A stretch of 64,000 bases of DNA, from positions 248,001-312,000 of the forward strand of contig NZ_JBGUAZ010000001.1 in NCBI RefSeq assembly GCF_041821085.1, in the 5' to 3' direction. Below the pieces are notes generated by a model. It did no database searches, had not been told where the DNA came from, and worked only from the letters and a program-made list of their open reading frames with translations. The DNA comes from Natrinema sp. HArc-T2 (GTDB lineage: Archaea > Halobacteriota > Halobacteria > Halobacteriales > Natrialbaceae). The translations under genes and the position numbers were made by a program. Below are positions 27,155 through 36,440 of the stretch, one piece after another. How positions within the stretch are numbered: position 1 is the stretch's first letter; every line of letters starts with the position of its first letter.

Positions 27155-27477
27155 CCAACCTTTTGCGCTGTCGTTCGAAAGGCGCTCCGCGCCTTTCGTG
27201 ATCACGAGACGCCTTTGGCGTCTCGAACGACGCTCCCTCGCGTTGCTCGGTCGCTCGGCAAAAGGTTGATCAAAAGCACTCCTCCCTTCGTTCCGAACGC
27301 ATAGCGTTCTCCACATCAGTCGTCGGCCCCCTCGCTCACCCTTCGGGTTCGCTCGCGGTCAGACTAAGTAACCGCCTGCCCTCCCCTGAGTCGCGGGATC
27401 AGCCGCGCATTGCGGCTGACCACCGCTCCCGGCCATCGGTTTTGAATACCGATTGTCGAGCGAGCACGCAACCCCGA
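27155..27477. other. Gene-free intergenic region with stacked inverted repeats
   Basis: This 323-base region between the convergent mvaD and fen1 genes contains several perfect or near-perfect hairpins. AAAGGCGCtccGCGCCTTT is at about 27179-27197 and GAGACGCCtttGGCGTCTC at about 27206-27224, with GAACGCatAGCGTTC around 27296-27310 and a CGAACCCgaaGGGTTCG-like arm around 27340-27356. CCAACCTTTTG near 27158 and CAAAAGGTTG near 27260 form an outer inverted pair that encloses the first two hairpins. It may act as a bidirectional terminator. No open frame here looks coding. Confidence 0.5.
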
Positions 27478-28455
27478 TTACGTCCAGCGATCCAGCCCTG
27501 TCTGGGTGACACTCTCCTCGATGCGCTCGAAGCCGCGTGCCACCTCGTCGGCGTCGACTTCCCACTCGTCGGTGACGAACTCGCGGGCCGCTTTGAGATC
27601 TGGCTCGAGCGTTGTCTCGAACTCGTAGTCGTCGGTCACGTTGGGGTCGCGGAACAACTGTCTCACACGGTCGCCGTGTTCGATGTGGTCGCCGCGGGCC
27701 TCGAGGACGCTCCAGAGGTCGCCGTGGTCGGCGATTTCGGAGAGCGCCGTCTTGGGGCCGATTCCGGAGACGCCCTCGTTGAAGTCCGTCCCGATGAGGA
27801 TCGCCGCGTCGATCAACTGCTCGAGCGTGAGGTCGTGGTGTGCGAGGGTGGCCTCGAGGTCCATCAGTTCGGGATTGCCCTTGCTCGTGAGCTGGCGAAG
27901 GGTCAGCGGCGCGCCAAAGAGCAAGGCGTCGTAGTCCTCCGAGCCGACGTAGTCGGCGTCGCCGCGTTTGACCATGTGGGCGGCCTGGGCTTCTCCTTCC
28001 GCGGGGGCTTCGACGATCGGCACGTCCAGCAGTCGGAGCAGTTCACGGCTGGTCTCCTGGATCGTCGGCGTCAGCCGTTGCGTTCGGGACTCGAGTTGGG
28101 CGATCGCGACTGCATCGCCTTCCTCGCGGGCAGTCTCGAGTTGCTCCTCGTAGCTGCGGCGTTGCTCGCGGCGGGATTCGATCTCGTCGTCTTTGAGCTC
28201 GGAGGGACCGCCGTCGAAGACCATCACCGGCGTCACGTCGTTCTCGAAGAACTTGGGAAGCCCTTGGACGATGCCGACGAGGTTGGCGACTTCGGTGCCG
28301 TCCGCGGTCGTATACGTCTCGCTGTTGGTCCACTTGACCGTCGTCGTCAGATAGCGGTAGAGCCAGTTGTGTGCGTCGACGGCGACGACGCCCTCGATGT
28401 CTGCGAAGGGAATCTCCTCGATGACGGCGATGTCCCGGAGTGCAGCGTTTCCCAT
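27478..28455 (-). CDS. fen: Flap endonuclease 1
   Basis: A 325-residue FEN1/XPG-family nuclease that cuts 5' flaps during Okazaki-fragment maturation and long-patch repair. Metal ligands are visible: Asp about 27 ([14 protein letters not shown]), Asp about 81 (VMVFDGG), the Glu pair in [10 protein letters not shown] (about 153-155), [10 protein letters not shown] (about 172-181) and IGTDFNEG. The helix-two-turn-helix GIGPKTAL follows. The C-terminus QTGLDRWT has the pattern of a PCNA-interacting (PIP) box, although its last position is Thr instead of an aromatic residue. Length is normal. Confidence 0.95.
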   Translation of the reverse strand: MGNAALRDIAVIEEIPFADIEGVVAVDAHNWLYRYLTTTVKWTNSETYTTADGTEVANLVGIVQGLPKFFENDVTPVMVFDGGPSELKDDEIESRREQRRSYEEQLETAREEGDAVAIAQLESRTQRLTPTIQETSRELLRLLDVPIVEAPAEGEAQAAHMVKRGDADYVGSEDYDALLFGAPLTLRQLTSKGNPELMDLEATLAHHDLTLEQLIDAAILIGTDFNEGVSGIGPKTALSEIADHGDLWSVLEARGDHIEHGDRVRQLFRDPNVTDDYEFETTLEPDLKAAREFVTDEWEVDADEVARGFERIEESVTQTGLDRWT

Positions 28456-28687
28456 TGCGTGATCCTTGGGTTGACTGGGATTTGAATCGTTGGCTTCCGT
28501 TCTCGCTTGCTACGATGACCAGAAACAGTACGCAGCTGCATACTGTCAGTCACGACTGTGGAGACGCGGACAGCCGCCGTCGCAGTTATTGCTGCAACCC
28601 GTGATTTGGCGGGTGAAACGGCCAATAATACTCCGCAGCCCATCGTTTTAGCCCCTCTAGTCCGTCGTATGACGTGTGAGCCATCCC

Positions 28688-28888
28688 ATGTCACAGCACT
28701 CCGACCGCAACCCGTTCAACAGTTCCCTGTTCGTGACCGGCGTCGCGATGGTCCTCGCGAGTCTCGTCGCAGCCGTCTGGCTGTTCAGACTCGGTGATAT
28801 CGTCACGGCGCTCGGGCTTGGACTGCTCGTCGCTGCCGGGCTGTTACTGGCAGGGATCGGGCTGTCGCCCGAGACAACGGCCCACTGA
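28688..28888 (+). CDS. Small two-helix membrane protein
   Basis: A 66-residue protein (MSQHSDRNPFNSSLF...) with two hydrophobic helices, about 15-35 and 42-60, and short polar ends. I do not recognise a family. ATG 28688 is used; a further in-frame ATG at 28676 would add four residues. The codon bias is that of the host, so it is probably a genuine haloarchaeal small membrane protein. It is followed after 66 bases by another two-helix small protein in the same direction. Confidence 0.55.
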   Translation: MSQHSDRNPFNSSLFVTGVAMVLASLVAAVWLFRLGDIVTALGLGLLVAAGLLLAGIGLSPETTAH

Positions 28889-28954
28889 CAATCGTTTTCA
28901 GCAGTTTCGGACTCCGCACCACCCTATGCGAGATCAGCGAATCATCCACGTAGT

Positions 28955-29146
28955 ATGAGTAGCACACGAACCCGCGACGAGGCAACGTGGGCGCTCGCGT
29001 TGTCGGTCGTCGTCGTTACGTTTCTCGTCGGCGTCGGCCTCTTGCAGCTGTCGATCAGCGGCGACCGCGGTTCGTTTCTGCGAAACCTCGGTATCGGGCT
29101 GTTCCTGTTTCTGTTTAGCGTCAGGTACTATCGTACGTGGCGGTAG
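28955..29146 (+). CDS. Small two-helix membrane protein
   Basis: A 63-residue protein with a charged N-terminus (MSSTRTRDEATW), two hydrophobic segments (about 12-32 and 44-56) and a basic C-terminus (RYYRTWR). Family not recognised. It is convergent with cydB, with 15 bases between stop codons. Host-like codon use and an ATG with a TATA-poor upstream support a real but weakly characterised gene. Confidence 0.5.
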   Translation: MSSTRTRDEATWALALSVVVVTFLVGVGLLQLSISGDRGSFLRNLGIGLFLFLFSVRYYRTWR

Positions 29147-29161
29147 ACGTAGGCGACGGGC

Positions 29162-30178
29162 CTACGCGTACGATGTCTCGTCGTCGACGGGCCCGCTGAA
29201 CGCAGAATAGAGCACGACGAAGTACGACGCGACCAGCGGCAACAGGATGGCTGCGCCGATCGTCGTGAGATTCAGCGGTAGCGTCGATACGATCGCATCG
29301 GCGACCGTGAGGTCGGTCACCGGATCGATCTGCGGGAACAAAAGCGTCGCGATGAGCGCGACGAGTCCGTAGACCTGCCCTGCGACGGCAGCGAATGCCA
29401 GATAGGGACGACCGGCCCAGCCGGCGACCACGTGAATGCCGGCCAGCAGCACCGTCAGTCCGAGCAAGCCGAGGGTTGGCACCGAGAGGATCGTCACGTG
29501 CGGTGCCGACCGACCCCCGACGACCAGTGCAGCGACCGCCAGCAGGAGGTAGGCGACCTGTGCGAGGTGGCCGAGCGGTCGCGTCTCGAGAGGGATGTCA
29601 CCCCGCGTTTTCAGTCCGAGATAGGCCGCGCCGTCGACGATAGTGAGCGCGACGACGGCCAGTCCGATCAACAGGCTCGCGACCGAGGCGATGCCCTCGA
29701 CGCCGAACAGCCAGTTGCCGGCGAAGACGCCGAGGAAGAACGGCGACGCGACGCTCCCGACGACGAAGGCCCGGCCCCACCAGCGCTGCCAGTCCTCGTC
29801 GTGGCGCTGTTCGTACATCTCGGGGGCGAGCCCGCGCACGATGAGCGCGCCGAGGATCGCGAACATCAGCAAGTAATGGCGACTGAACAGCGTCGCGTAC
29901 ACCGACGGAAAGACGGCGAACAGCATGCCGCCGAAGACGACCAGCCACACCTCGTTGCCGTCCCAGAACGGGCCGATCGCGGCCAGCAACTGCTCGCGCT
30001 CGGATTCGGACGTCCGCGTGGCAAACAGCGCGCCCACGCCGAAGTCGAATCCGTCGAGAAACAGGAAGGTCCCGAAGACGACGAACACCAGCCCGAACCA
30101 GAGTTCCTCGAGCGGCAACCCGAAGAGTGGCCCATCGGCAAGCGCTAGCGACGGCGTCGCGAACAATGGGTCAGTCAT
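29162..30178 (-). CDS. cydB: Cytochrome bd-type quinol oxidase subunit II
   Basis: A 338-residue CydB with eight or nine predicted helices. The family N-terminal pattern LWFGLVFVVFGTFLFLDGFDFGVGAL is present as LEELWFGLVF and LDGFDFGVG, then WDGNEVWLVVFGG and the C-terminal PLVASYFVVLYSAF. It pairs with CydA (overlap of eight bases) to form the quinol:oxygen oxidoreductase that holds hemes b558, b595 and d and has high oxygen affinity. Bacterial bd oxidases are relatively sulfide-tolerant, which makes its position beside a sulfide-oxidation set notable. Confidence 0.93.
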   Translation of the reverse strand: MTDPLFATPSLALADGPLFGLPLEELWFGLVFVVFGTFLFLDGFDFGVGALFATRTSESEREQLLAAIGPFWDGNEVWLVVFGGMLFAVFPSVYATLFSRHYLLMFAILGALIVRGLAPEMYEQRHDEDWQRWWGRAFVVGSVASPFFLGVFAGNWLFGVEGIASVASLLIGLAVVALTIVDGAAYLGLKTRGDIPLETRPLGHLAQVAYLLLAVAALVVGGRSAPHVTILSVPTLGLLGLTVLLAGIHVVAGWAGRPYLAFAAVAGQVYGLVALIATLLFPQIDPVTDLTVADAIVSTLPLNLTTIGAAILLPLVASYFVVLYSAFSGPVDDETSYA

Positions 30179-31571
30179 CGCTCGGGAAGACCTCCTCGGG
30201 AACAGTCGTTTCGCGTTTCGGCGTGGGTGGCCGGGTCGGTGCCTCCGTGCGGATGAGTCGGACCACGACGTACCAGTAGAGGACGAGCAACGCCGTATAC
30301 ACCCCGACGAAGCCGACGAGTGTAGCGAGCGCTTCCGTTCCGCTCAGTGACGACGAAACGCCCGCATGCGTCTTCATCACGCCCTGTATGACCCAGGGCT
30401 GACGGCCCACCTCGGTGACGATCCAGCCCAGTTCGACGGTGAAGATGCCCAGTACCGACGATCCTATGAACGCTTTCGCTAGCAGATCGTCATCGAACAG
30501 GGTGCCCTGGTACCATCGGTAGCCGCCCCAGAACGCCAGCAGGATGAACCACGTTCCGAGCCCAACCATCGCCCGGAACGCCCAGAAGACGATGGCGACC
30601 GGTGGACTTTCGGAGTCAATATCGTTCAGCCCGGTTATCGTCGCCCCGGGATCACTGCCGCTTGCAAGCAGCGATGCGACGAACGGAATCTCGATGACGA
30701 AGAGGTCGTCAGCGTGTGGATCGGTGATGTCGCTCAGGCTCGTCGGAACCGCCAGCAGCTTCAGTCCGACACCGGAGTCGGTCTCGTACTGTGCTTCCAT
30801 CGCGGCGAACTTCTGTGGCTGTGTGTCCGCGACGTGTCGACCGTAGGCGTCGCCGTGGATCGCCTGAAACGGGGCGGTGACGAGCAGGACTGCGAGGCCG
30901 ATCTTCATCGTCATGCGCCAGAACTCGGTGTCGCGGTTCGTCCAGACGAAGTAAGCGGCAACGCCGGTCAGAAACAGCGCAACCGACAGAACCGCTGCGT
31001 TCTGCATGTGGACGAACATCCACGGGAAGCGCGGGTTGGCGTAGGCCGCGATCGGGTCCACGAGCGTGACGATCGGCTGGCCGTTTTTCGTCGCCATCTC
31101 GTAGCCACGGGGCGTCTGCATCCACGAGTTAGCGACCAGAATCCAGACCGCCGAGAGCCACGTCCCGAGTCCGACGAGCACGCTCGAGAGCATGTAGAGC
31201 CGATCGCCAACGCGGTCACGCCCGAAGACGAAGATGCCGAGGAACGTCGCCTCGAGCATGAACGCCATCATCCCCTCGAGGGCAAGCGGACCGCCGAAGA
31301 GTTCGCCGGCGGCTGTCGAAAACGCCGCGAAGTTCGTGCCGAACTCGAACTCGAGGACGATCCCCGTGACGGTGCCGACGACAAAGGAGATAGCGAATAT
31401 CTTCGTCCAGAAGGTGCGGAGTTGTTCGTATACCTGTTCGCCTGTCCGTATCTCCTTCCACGTGAAGTAGATGAGAAAGGGCGCAAGCCCCATGCTCATG
31501 ACGGGGAAGATGATGTGGACTATCGTCGTCACCGCAAACTGAAGTCTGCTGGCGATGACTGGATCGATCAT
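30171..31571 (-). CDS. cydA: Cytochrome bd-type quinol oxidase subunit I
   Basis: A 466-residue CydA with about nine helices. It shows SRLQFAVTTIVHIIFPVMSMG with an axial histidine (about 19), the conserved GMMAFMLEATFLGIFVFG, the quinol-binding Q-loop element QPQKFAAMEA (about 254-263), and the hallmark TEVGRQPWVIQG (about 393-404). The Q loop is of the short type. The cytoplasmic tail is Pro/Thr-rich. It is cotranscribed with cydB downstream. A peroxiredoxin gene lies 87 bases upstream on the same strand. Confidence 0.94.
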   Translation of the reverse strand: MIDPVIASRLQFAVTTIVHIIFPVMSMGLAPFLIYFTWKEIRTGEQVYEQLRTFWTKIFAISFVVGTVTGIVLEFEFGTNFAAFSTAAGELFGGPLALEGMMAFMLEATFLGIFVFGRDRVGDRLYMLSSVLVGLGTWLSAVWILVANSWMQTPRGYEMATKNGQPIVTLVDPIAAYANPRFPWMFVHMQNAAVLSVALFLTGVAAYFVWTNRDTEFWRMTMKIGLAVLLVTAPFQAIHGDAYGRHVADTQPQKFAAMEAQYETDSGVGLKLLAVPTSLSDITDPHADDLFVIEIPFVASLLASGSDPGATITGLNDIDSESPPVAIVFWAFRAMVGLGTWFILLAFWGGYRWYQGTLFDDDLLAKAFIGSSVLGIFTVELGWIVTEVGRQPWVIQGVMKTHAGVSSSLSGTEALATLVGFVGVYTALLVLYWYVVVRLIRTEAPTRPPTPKRETTVPEEVFPSDD

Positions 31572-31658
31572 AGTACAAGTGGATGATGTTGGGTCCGGTG
31601 GCGGTCACCCAGGGGGTGTCGCCGGAGGTGCCGTTCAGTGACTGTGGGTCAGCGTCCG

Positions 31659-32345
31659 TTACTGGTCGCGGGTGACGAACCACCAGTCGTAGTAGTTCAG
31701 GTCGTCGTCGTCGGCAGCGTCGGCCTTGCGCGCTTTGGCGTCCGCTTCGGTGCCCGGCGGCGACAGGAGGACTTGGTCACCGAACTTCTCGTTGTTCGGC
31801 CAGTCGGCAGGAGCGGCGACGCCGTCGTCGTCGCTCTTCTGGAGCGCACGCAGCGACCGGAGGATTTCGTCGATGTTGCGACCGATCTCCATCGGGTAGG
31901 TCAGACGGAGCCGAACCGTTCCCTCGGGGTCGATGATGAAGACAGTGCGGACGGTTGCCGTCCCTGCGCCGGGGTGGAGCATGCCGAGTCGCTGGGCGAC
32001 TGCCCCCTGATCGTCGGCGATGATGGGGAACTGAATGTCGACATCGAGGTTCTCGGCGATCCACTCCGTCCACTTGATGTGTGAGTGGACGCGGTCGACC
32101 GACAGGCCGAGCAGTTCGGCGTTCAGGTCCTCGAACTCGTCGGACCGCTGCTGGAAGGCGACGAACTCCGACGTACAGACTGGCGTGAAGTCACCGGGGT
32201 GACTGAACAGGACGAGCCACTGCCCCTCGTAGTCGTCGGGGAGTGAGACTTCGCCCATACTCGTCTCGACCGTCAGCTCGGGGAACGTATCACCGATGCC
32301 GGGTACGTCAGTCGGTTCGTCCGTGGAATCGAGTGGTTGCGTCAT
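31659..32345 (-). CDS. 1-Cys peroxiredoxin (Prx6-like)
   Basis: A 228-residue thiol peroxidase. The peroxidatic Cys about 57 lies in HPGDFTPVCTSEF, and the C-terminal half has the dimer-forming extension seen in Prx6-type archaeal enzymes (HSHIKWTEWI, YPMEIGRNIDEILR, LLSPPGTEADAKAR). No second cysteine is visible, so reduction must use an external thiol. It detoxifies peroxide and possibly peroxynitrite or persulfides in the cytoplasm. ATG 32345 (MTQPLDS) was chosen because the upstream extension lacks family similarity. The gene lies in the redox/sulfur block between cydAB and the DUF1641 gene. Confidence 0.92.
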   Translation of the reverse strand: MTQPLDSTDEPTDVPGIGDTFPELTVETSMGEVSLPDDYEGQWLVLFSHPGDFTPVCTSEFVAFQQRSDEFEDLNAELLGLSVDRVHSHIKWTEWIAENLDVDIQFPIIADDQGAVAQRLGMLHPGAGTATVRTVFIIDPEGTVRLRLTYPMEIGRNIDEILRSLRALQKSDDDGVAAPADWPNNEKFGDQVLLSPPGTEADAKARKADAADDDDLNYYDWWFVTRDQ

Positions 32346-32528
32346 TCTACAGTTCTTCCTTGGGAAGCAACCCATTAAACTCGTGTTCTACCAACTATAT
32401 TTTCTCTATAGGGAAATCGGCTGCCGAGTACAGAACATATTTTCCGGTAGTTCGATCGGGACGTCGTGCCGGCAGTGCTGGAACGCGCCCAGTCGCTCGG
32501 AACTGCGAAAAAGAAACAAACAGCGACC

Positions 32529-33377
32529 CTATCGCTCTCGCTGATCTGACTCCTCGAGTGAGGCGCTGCCGAGCGCACGCGCCGCTGCAAGAAGCCGTCC
32601 AAGTGCGCGCCGAACGTCGGCGTCGAACAGTGCCTTGGTGAGCCCGATCAGGCCGACCGGTTCGGGGTCGTCCTGTGTGAGCCCTTCGATCGAGGCATCG
32701 ACGACGTTGGTAAACTGCGGATCGCCCATCGTCTCGACGAGCGCGATCATGTTGCCCGCGTTCCGCCCGAGCTCGTACATGTCGACGTCGGCGTCCTCGT
32801 GGGCGTCCGCAAAGCCCGCCGCGGCCATCCGGAGATCGCGGATGACGTTCCGGTTGTCCTGGGCGACATCCCGCAGTTCCGGGGTCAGATCCATCGCCAG
32901 CTCGTGGGTCGCATCGAGCAAGTCGAGCAGCTCCGCGAGCGTGTCGGTGTTGTCACCGAGTTTCTCGAGGAGGATGATCGTCTCCTCGCTCTCTAAGGCG
33001 AGTCGAACGCGCTCGATGACCTCGCGGTTCTCGCGAATCGCAACCTGCAGTTCCGGAACGAGGTCGTCGGACAGCTCTTTCGAGACCGCGAGGATGTCCA
33101 GCAGTTCGATGAGCGTGTCCGATTCCTCGCCGACTTTCTGCAAGAGGACCAGCGTCTCCTCACGCTCAAAGGCCATCCGTAGCTCACGGATTGGCTCGCG
33201 GTTCTCACGAACGGTCTCGCGGAGTTCCGGCGTTAGGTCCGCGGCGAGTTCCTCCGCGACCGTGAGCAACTGGAGCAGTTCCGCGAGCTCCGCTTCGTTT
33301 TCCTCGATCGCGCGGGCCAGTTCGGTTTCGTCGCTGAGCGTGCCGTCGGCGTCGAGGGATCGTTCGTTGCTCGCCAT
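32529..33377 (-). CDS. DUF1641 helical repeat protein, partner of the adjacent flavoprotein
   Basis: A 282-residue protein made of three consecutive helical repeats of about 55-60 residues (ENEAELAELLQLL, VGEESDTLIELLDIL, LGDNTDTLAELLDLL; each followed by LTPELR or LVPELQ and REN). The C-terminal part is a fourth, DUF1641-type segment. DUF1641 genes neighbour sulfide:quinone-oxidoreductase-like flavoprotein genes in many archaea and bacteria and have no established biochemical activity. Here it follows the flavoprotein gene with a two-base gap, so the two are surely cotranscribed. Confidence 0.85.
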   Translation of the reverse strand: MASNERSLDADGTLSDETELARAIEENEAELAELLQLLTVAEELAADLTPELRETVRENREPIRELRMAFEREETLVLLQKVGEESDTLIELLDILAVSKELSDDLVPELQVAIRENREVIERVRLALESEETIILLEKLGDNTDTLAELLDLLDATHELAMDLTPELRDVAQDNRNVIRDLRMAAAGFADAHEDADVDMYELGRNAGNMIALVETMGDPQFTNVVDASIEGLTQDDPEPVGLIGLTKALFDADVRRALGRLLAAARALGSASLEESDQRER

Positions 33378-33379
33378 CG

Positions 33380-34558
33380 TTATGGGAGTGGGTCGTAGCC
33401 GCGCAGCCAGGTGTCCCAGTAGAAACTGGGCAGGATGTTGACGTCCATGATCCAGTTCATCCGACTCTCGACGGGCGCGGAGATGCTGTTCTCGTAATCG
33501 AACTCGGCGACCATCGCCTTGCCCTTCTTCGTCAGCAGCGGACAGGCAGCGTAGCCCTTGTATTTCGCGGTCTGGCGTTTGTCCGCCATGTGTGCGGTGA
33601 GGTTGTCGAGGACGACGTGGGCCTGTTTGCGCGCCGCGGCGGCCGTCTTGGCGTTCGGTGTACTACAGCCGTCACCGAGTGCGAAGATGTCCTCGTACTC
33701 GACGTGCTGGAGAGTGTGTTCATCGACAGCGACATATTCGCCGTCGTTTTCGGTGTCAGCCTCAGTCAGCGGCGAATTCTCGGTGAGCGCCGGCTGGCCG
33801 TACTGTGGCGGGACGGGCGCGTAGAGGTCGTACTCCTGGGTCTCTCCCTCTTCGGAGTGGATCACCTGCGCCTCGTGGTCGATCTCGTCGACCGTGAAGT
33901 TCAGGTTGGCCTCGATGTCGCGGTCGGCCCAGATCTCCTCGAGTTTCTCGCGGTAGGGCGAGACGCCGAAGACGGCGTCGCTGCCCTTGGTCATGACGAC
34001 GTCGACATCGTCGCGGATACCCTGTCGCCGGAAGTAGTCCTCCGCGAGCATCGTCATCTTCAGCGGCGCGCCGCCGCACTTGATCGACGTGTCGGGGACC
34101 GAGACGACGAACGTGCCGCCGTCGAAGTCCTTGAGCGCGTCTCGCAACTGCATCGCGGCCTCGAAGTGATAGAACGGGTAGACCGAGTCGGTCTCCTCCC
34201 AGCCCTCGAGCATGCCGGGCGTCGTCTCGGGTGCGAGCCGATGACCCAGCGCGACGACGAGATAGTCATACGACAGGTCGCCGTCCTCGAGTGCGACGGT
34301 CTTTGTGTCGGGGTCGATCCCCGTCACTGCAGAGTGCACGAATTCGATGCCGTCCTGGAGGAGTCCGCGGACGTCCCGGAACTGGTCCTCCGGCTCCATA
34401 TACTCGAACGGCAGCAGATAGAACGAGGGCTGATACGCGTGTTCTGTACTCTTGTCCACGATGCTGATCTCCGCCTCGGATCGGTCCAATCGACGGCGGA
34501 GCATGTTGGCGGTCATCGTGCCGCCGACGCCAGCACCAAGCACGACTATATGGTCCAT
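33380..34558 (-). CDS. Sulfide:quinone oxidoreductase-like FAD-dependent oxidoreductase
   Basis: A 392-residue flavoprotein of the two-dinucleotide-binding-domain superfamily. The N-terminal FAD motif is IVVLGAGVGGTMTANML (about 4-20), the second binding region YDYLVVALGHRLAP (about 97-110) and the C-terminal FAD motif IFALGDGCSTP (about 291-301). Cys about 161 (SIKCGGAPLK) and Cys about 339 (YAACPLLT) are at positions matching the redox cysteines of SQR. It probably oxidises sulfide to sulfane sulfur at the membrane surface and passes electrons to menaquinone, which the bd oxidase next door could reoxidise. A C-terminal amphipathic tail (MNWIMDVNILPSFYWDTWL) fits membrane association. Confidence 0.85.
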   Translation of the reverse strand: MDHIVVLGAGVGGTMTANMLRRRLDRSEAEISIVDKSTEHAYQPSFYLLPFEYMEPEDQFRDVRGLLQDGIEFVHSAVTGIDPDTKTVALEDGDLSYDYLVVALGHRLAPETTPGMLEGWEETDSVYPFYHFEAAMQLRDALKDFDGGTFVVSVPDTSIKCGGAPLKMTMLAEDYFRRQGIRDDVDVVMTKGSDAVFGVSPYREKLEEIWADRDIEANLNFTVDEIDHEAQVIHSEEGETQEYDLYAPVPPQYGQPALTENSPLTEADTENDGEYVAVDEHTLQHVEYEDIFALGDGCSTPNAKTAAAARKQAHVVLDNLTAHMADKRQTAKYKGYAACPLLTKKGKAMVAEFDYENSISAPVESRMNWIMDVNILPSFYWDTWLRGYDPLP

Positions 34559-35158
34559 AGACAGTGATTCTTGGGAGGTACACTACCTGAAGGCTGAGGT
34601 AACTGAAATAATGGTCTCGAGTTCGTGACTATAGCAAGACTTGCAGAAAAAATTTCTTGGAGTTACCTGTCGTAGTGACTGAACGTCAGTGTGGCAATCG
34701 GTTCAGACGATCTGTTGTCACTGTGGCCGTCTCCCAGCGCACCCCACGGCGAGTCATCCGGCGGCACCGACTGACCGGCGTCAGTCTCAGTCGGTACTGT
34801 TGCCACGCGATAGCTAGGCGCTCTCCGGCTGCCGAAACGTATCGATGTCGGCGGCGGGTCGACTCGAGCGACCTACTGTGAGACACTCGGGAAACAGCCA
34901 GTAATTATTGCTGGATTCTGCTGTCGACGATGACGGCACACCGAAAACAGGCGAGAGAACCAGTGATACGTCCAGATACGTGGGTAACACGACAATGAGG
35001 TGGGGATCGAAGAGCGCGAGCACCATCGATCCGAGCACGGTCGCCTGCACGGGGGTGGTCATGACCGTCAGTTACAATTCTCTACGGCAATCCAGACCAG
35101 TTTCGCGCGCCGCGTTGGACCGGGCGAACTGGCTGACGGTCTGGTGTCGGGACAGGGA
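34559..35158. other. Long intergenic region between SQR-like and rhodanese genes
   Basis: Six hundred bases without a confidently assigned gene. At 34668-34691 the sequence CGTAGTGACTGAACGTCAGTG resembles the left end of the inverted-repeat element at 37881, so a decayed copy may lie here. A weak leftward open frame (34814-35062, listed separately) covers the right part. An AT-rich tract AAAAAAATTTC lies near 34647-34658. Confidence 0.4.
34814..35062 (-). CDS. Possible small hydrophobic protein
   Basis: An open frame of 82 codons, MTTPVQATVLGSMVLALFD and onward. The first 45 residues are hydrophobic enough for one or two helices (VLALFDPHLIVVLPTYLDVSLVL in overlapping parts); the remainder is low-complexity and unconvincing. 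It could be a remnant of a membrane protein gene. I do not recognise it, and both codon statistics and promoter evidence are weak. Confidence 0.25.
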   Translation of the reverse strand: MTTPVQATVLGSMVLALFDPHLIVVLPTYLDVSLVLSPVFGVPSSSTAESSNNYWLFPECLTVGRSSRPAADIDTFRQPESA

Positions 35159-36247
35159 TTACGGGTCGCTCGAGTCGCAGGTTTCGATTGGGACATCGAC
35201 GAGATTTCCCCACTCGGACCAGGAGCCATCGTAGTTTGCGACGTTCGGATAGCCGAGTAACTCAGAGAGTGCAAACCAGACCAGTGCCGAGCGTTCGCCG
35301 ACGTTACAGTAGACGAGGATTTCGTCGTCTTCGGCGATCCCGGCGTCGGCAAACGGTCGCTCGAGGGCCTGCTGGTGCTCGAATCGGCCACACTCGCGAA
35401 CGACGCTGTCCCACTCGATGTTGACGGTTCGGGGAATGTGTCCGCTTGCACGCGCGGGTGCATCGGCCTCGCCACAGTACTCTTCGGGCGACCGAACGTC
35501 GATGATGGAGACGTCCTCCGAGAGCGCGCTCTGGACGTCCTGACGGTACGCGCGGATGTGATCGTTCGGCGGTTGCATCTCGTACTCGACAGGGGTGACG
35601 GTCGGAGTCGTCTCCGACAGCGGGTAGTTGTTCTCGGTCCAGTAGTATTTGCCCCCGTTGAGCAGCCGGACGTCCCGGTGGCGGTAGTACTTGAGCGTCC
35701 AGTAGACGAACGCCGCGAACTCGTTGTAGCCGTCACTGTAGAGGACGACCGTGCTGTCGGGCGTGATCCCGCGTTCGCCCAAGATGTTCTCGAGCCGGTC
35801 GGCGCTGGGAATCGTCCGCGTGCCAGCATCGAAGAAGTCGGCCCGTGGGTCGAGTTCGATGGCACCCGGGACGTGGCCCTCGTCGTACTCGGTCGAGACC
35901 TCGAGTAGCCGGAGGTCGGGATCGTCCGCTTTGAACGCCTCGAGCCGCTTGTGCGCGCTGTCGGGCTTGACGAGGACCTGTTCCGGATACCCGGTGCGAT
36001 CGTCTCCGAGCGATCGGTGGCTGATACTGTAACAGGTCTGTCGCCCGTCGTGGAGCGCCGGTGCGGCCTCGATCAGTTGATTGTCCTCGAGTTGGGTGAG
36101 CCCATATCGCGCCGTCCGCGAACAGAGCAGCGTCTCCTCCGTGATCTGCTTGAGCGTCATCGACCCCTCCCGTGACAGTGTTTTATAAATGAACTTCGAA
36201 CTCGGCGGGAGATCCATCAGCGCCTCCTCGATGTCTGAGGTTTGCAT
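35159..36247 (-). CDS. Fusion of N-terminal winged-helix domain to tandem rhodanese (thiosulfate sulfurtransferase)
   Basis: A 362-residue protein. Residues about 10-85 form a winged-helix HTH (SSKFIYKTLSREGSMTLKQI, then SRTARYGLTQLEDNQLI as recognition-helix region). Residues about 90-210 are an inactive rhodanese domain whose active-site loop reads LYSDGYNEFAAF without cysteine. Residues about 225-355 are an active rhodanese domain with Cys about 314 in VYCNVGERSALVWFALSELLGY. Tandem rhodaneses of this kind transfer sulfane sulfur to thiols or cyanide. The fused HTH suggests a sulfur-sensing regulator or a DNA-bound sulfurtransferase. It is divergent from the persulfide-dioxygenase-like gene across 227 bases, with a TTTACG box about 27 bases upstream. 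Confidence 0.86.
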   Translation of the reverse strand: MQTSDIEEALMDLPPSSKFIYKTLSREGSMTLKQITEETLLCSRTARYGLTQLEDNQLIEAAPALHDGRQTCYSISHRSLGDDRTGYPEQVLVKPDSAHKRLEAFKADDPDLRLLEVSTEYDEGHVPGAIELDPRADFFDAGTRTIPSADRLENILGERGITPDSTVVLYSDGYNEFAAFVYWTLKYYRHRDVRLLNGGKYYWTENNYPLSETTPTVTPVEYEMQPPNDHIRAYRQDVQSALSEDVSIIDVRSPEEYCGEADAPARASGHIPRTVNIEWDSVVRECGRFEHQQALERPFADAGIAEDDEILVYCNVGERSALVWFALSELLGYPNVANYDGSWSEWGNLVDVPIETCDSSDP

Positions 36248-36440
36248 TGTCCCTGCAATATCAGTAGCAACTTGCGCGTAAAGACGCTATTGGTATGTTC
36301 GTCTGTAGTGTCACCTTTGGCCTCGATTTCGGGCTGTAACTCGCGGGTGCCGAGCGAAGTTGCGGAAATTATGTTGTCTACTTCCGCGATTTCACCCACT
36401 CTCTCGCGATTTGTGGGAAATTATTCTCCCCGATCGAACC

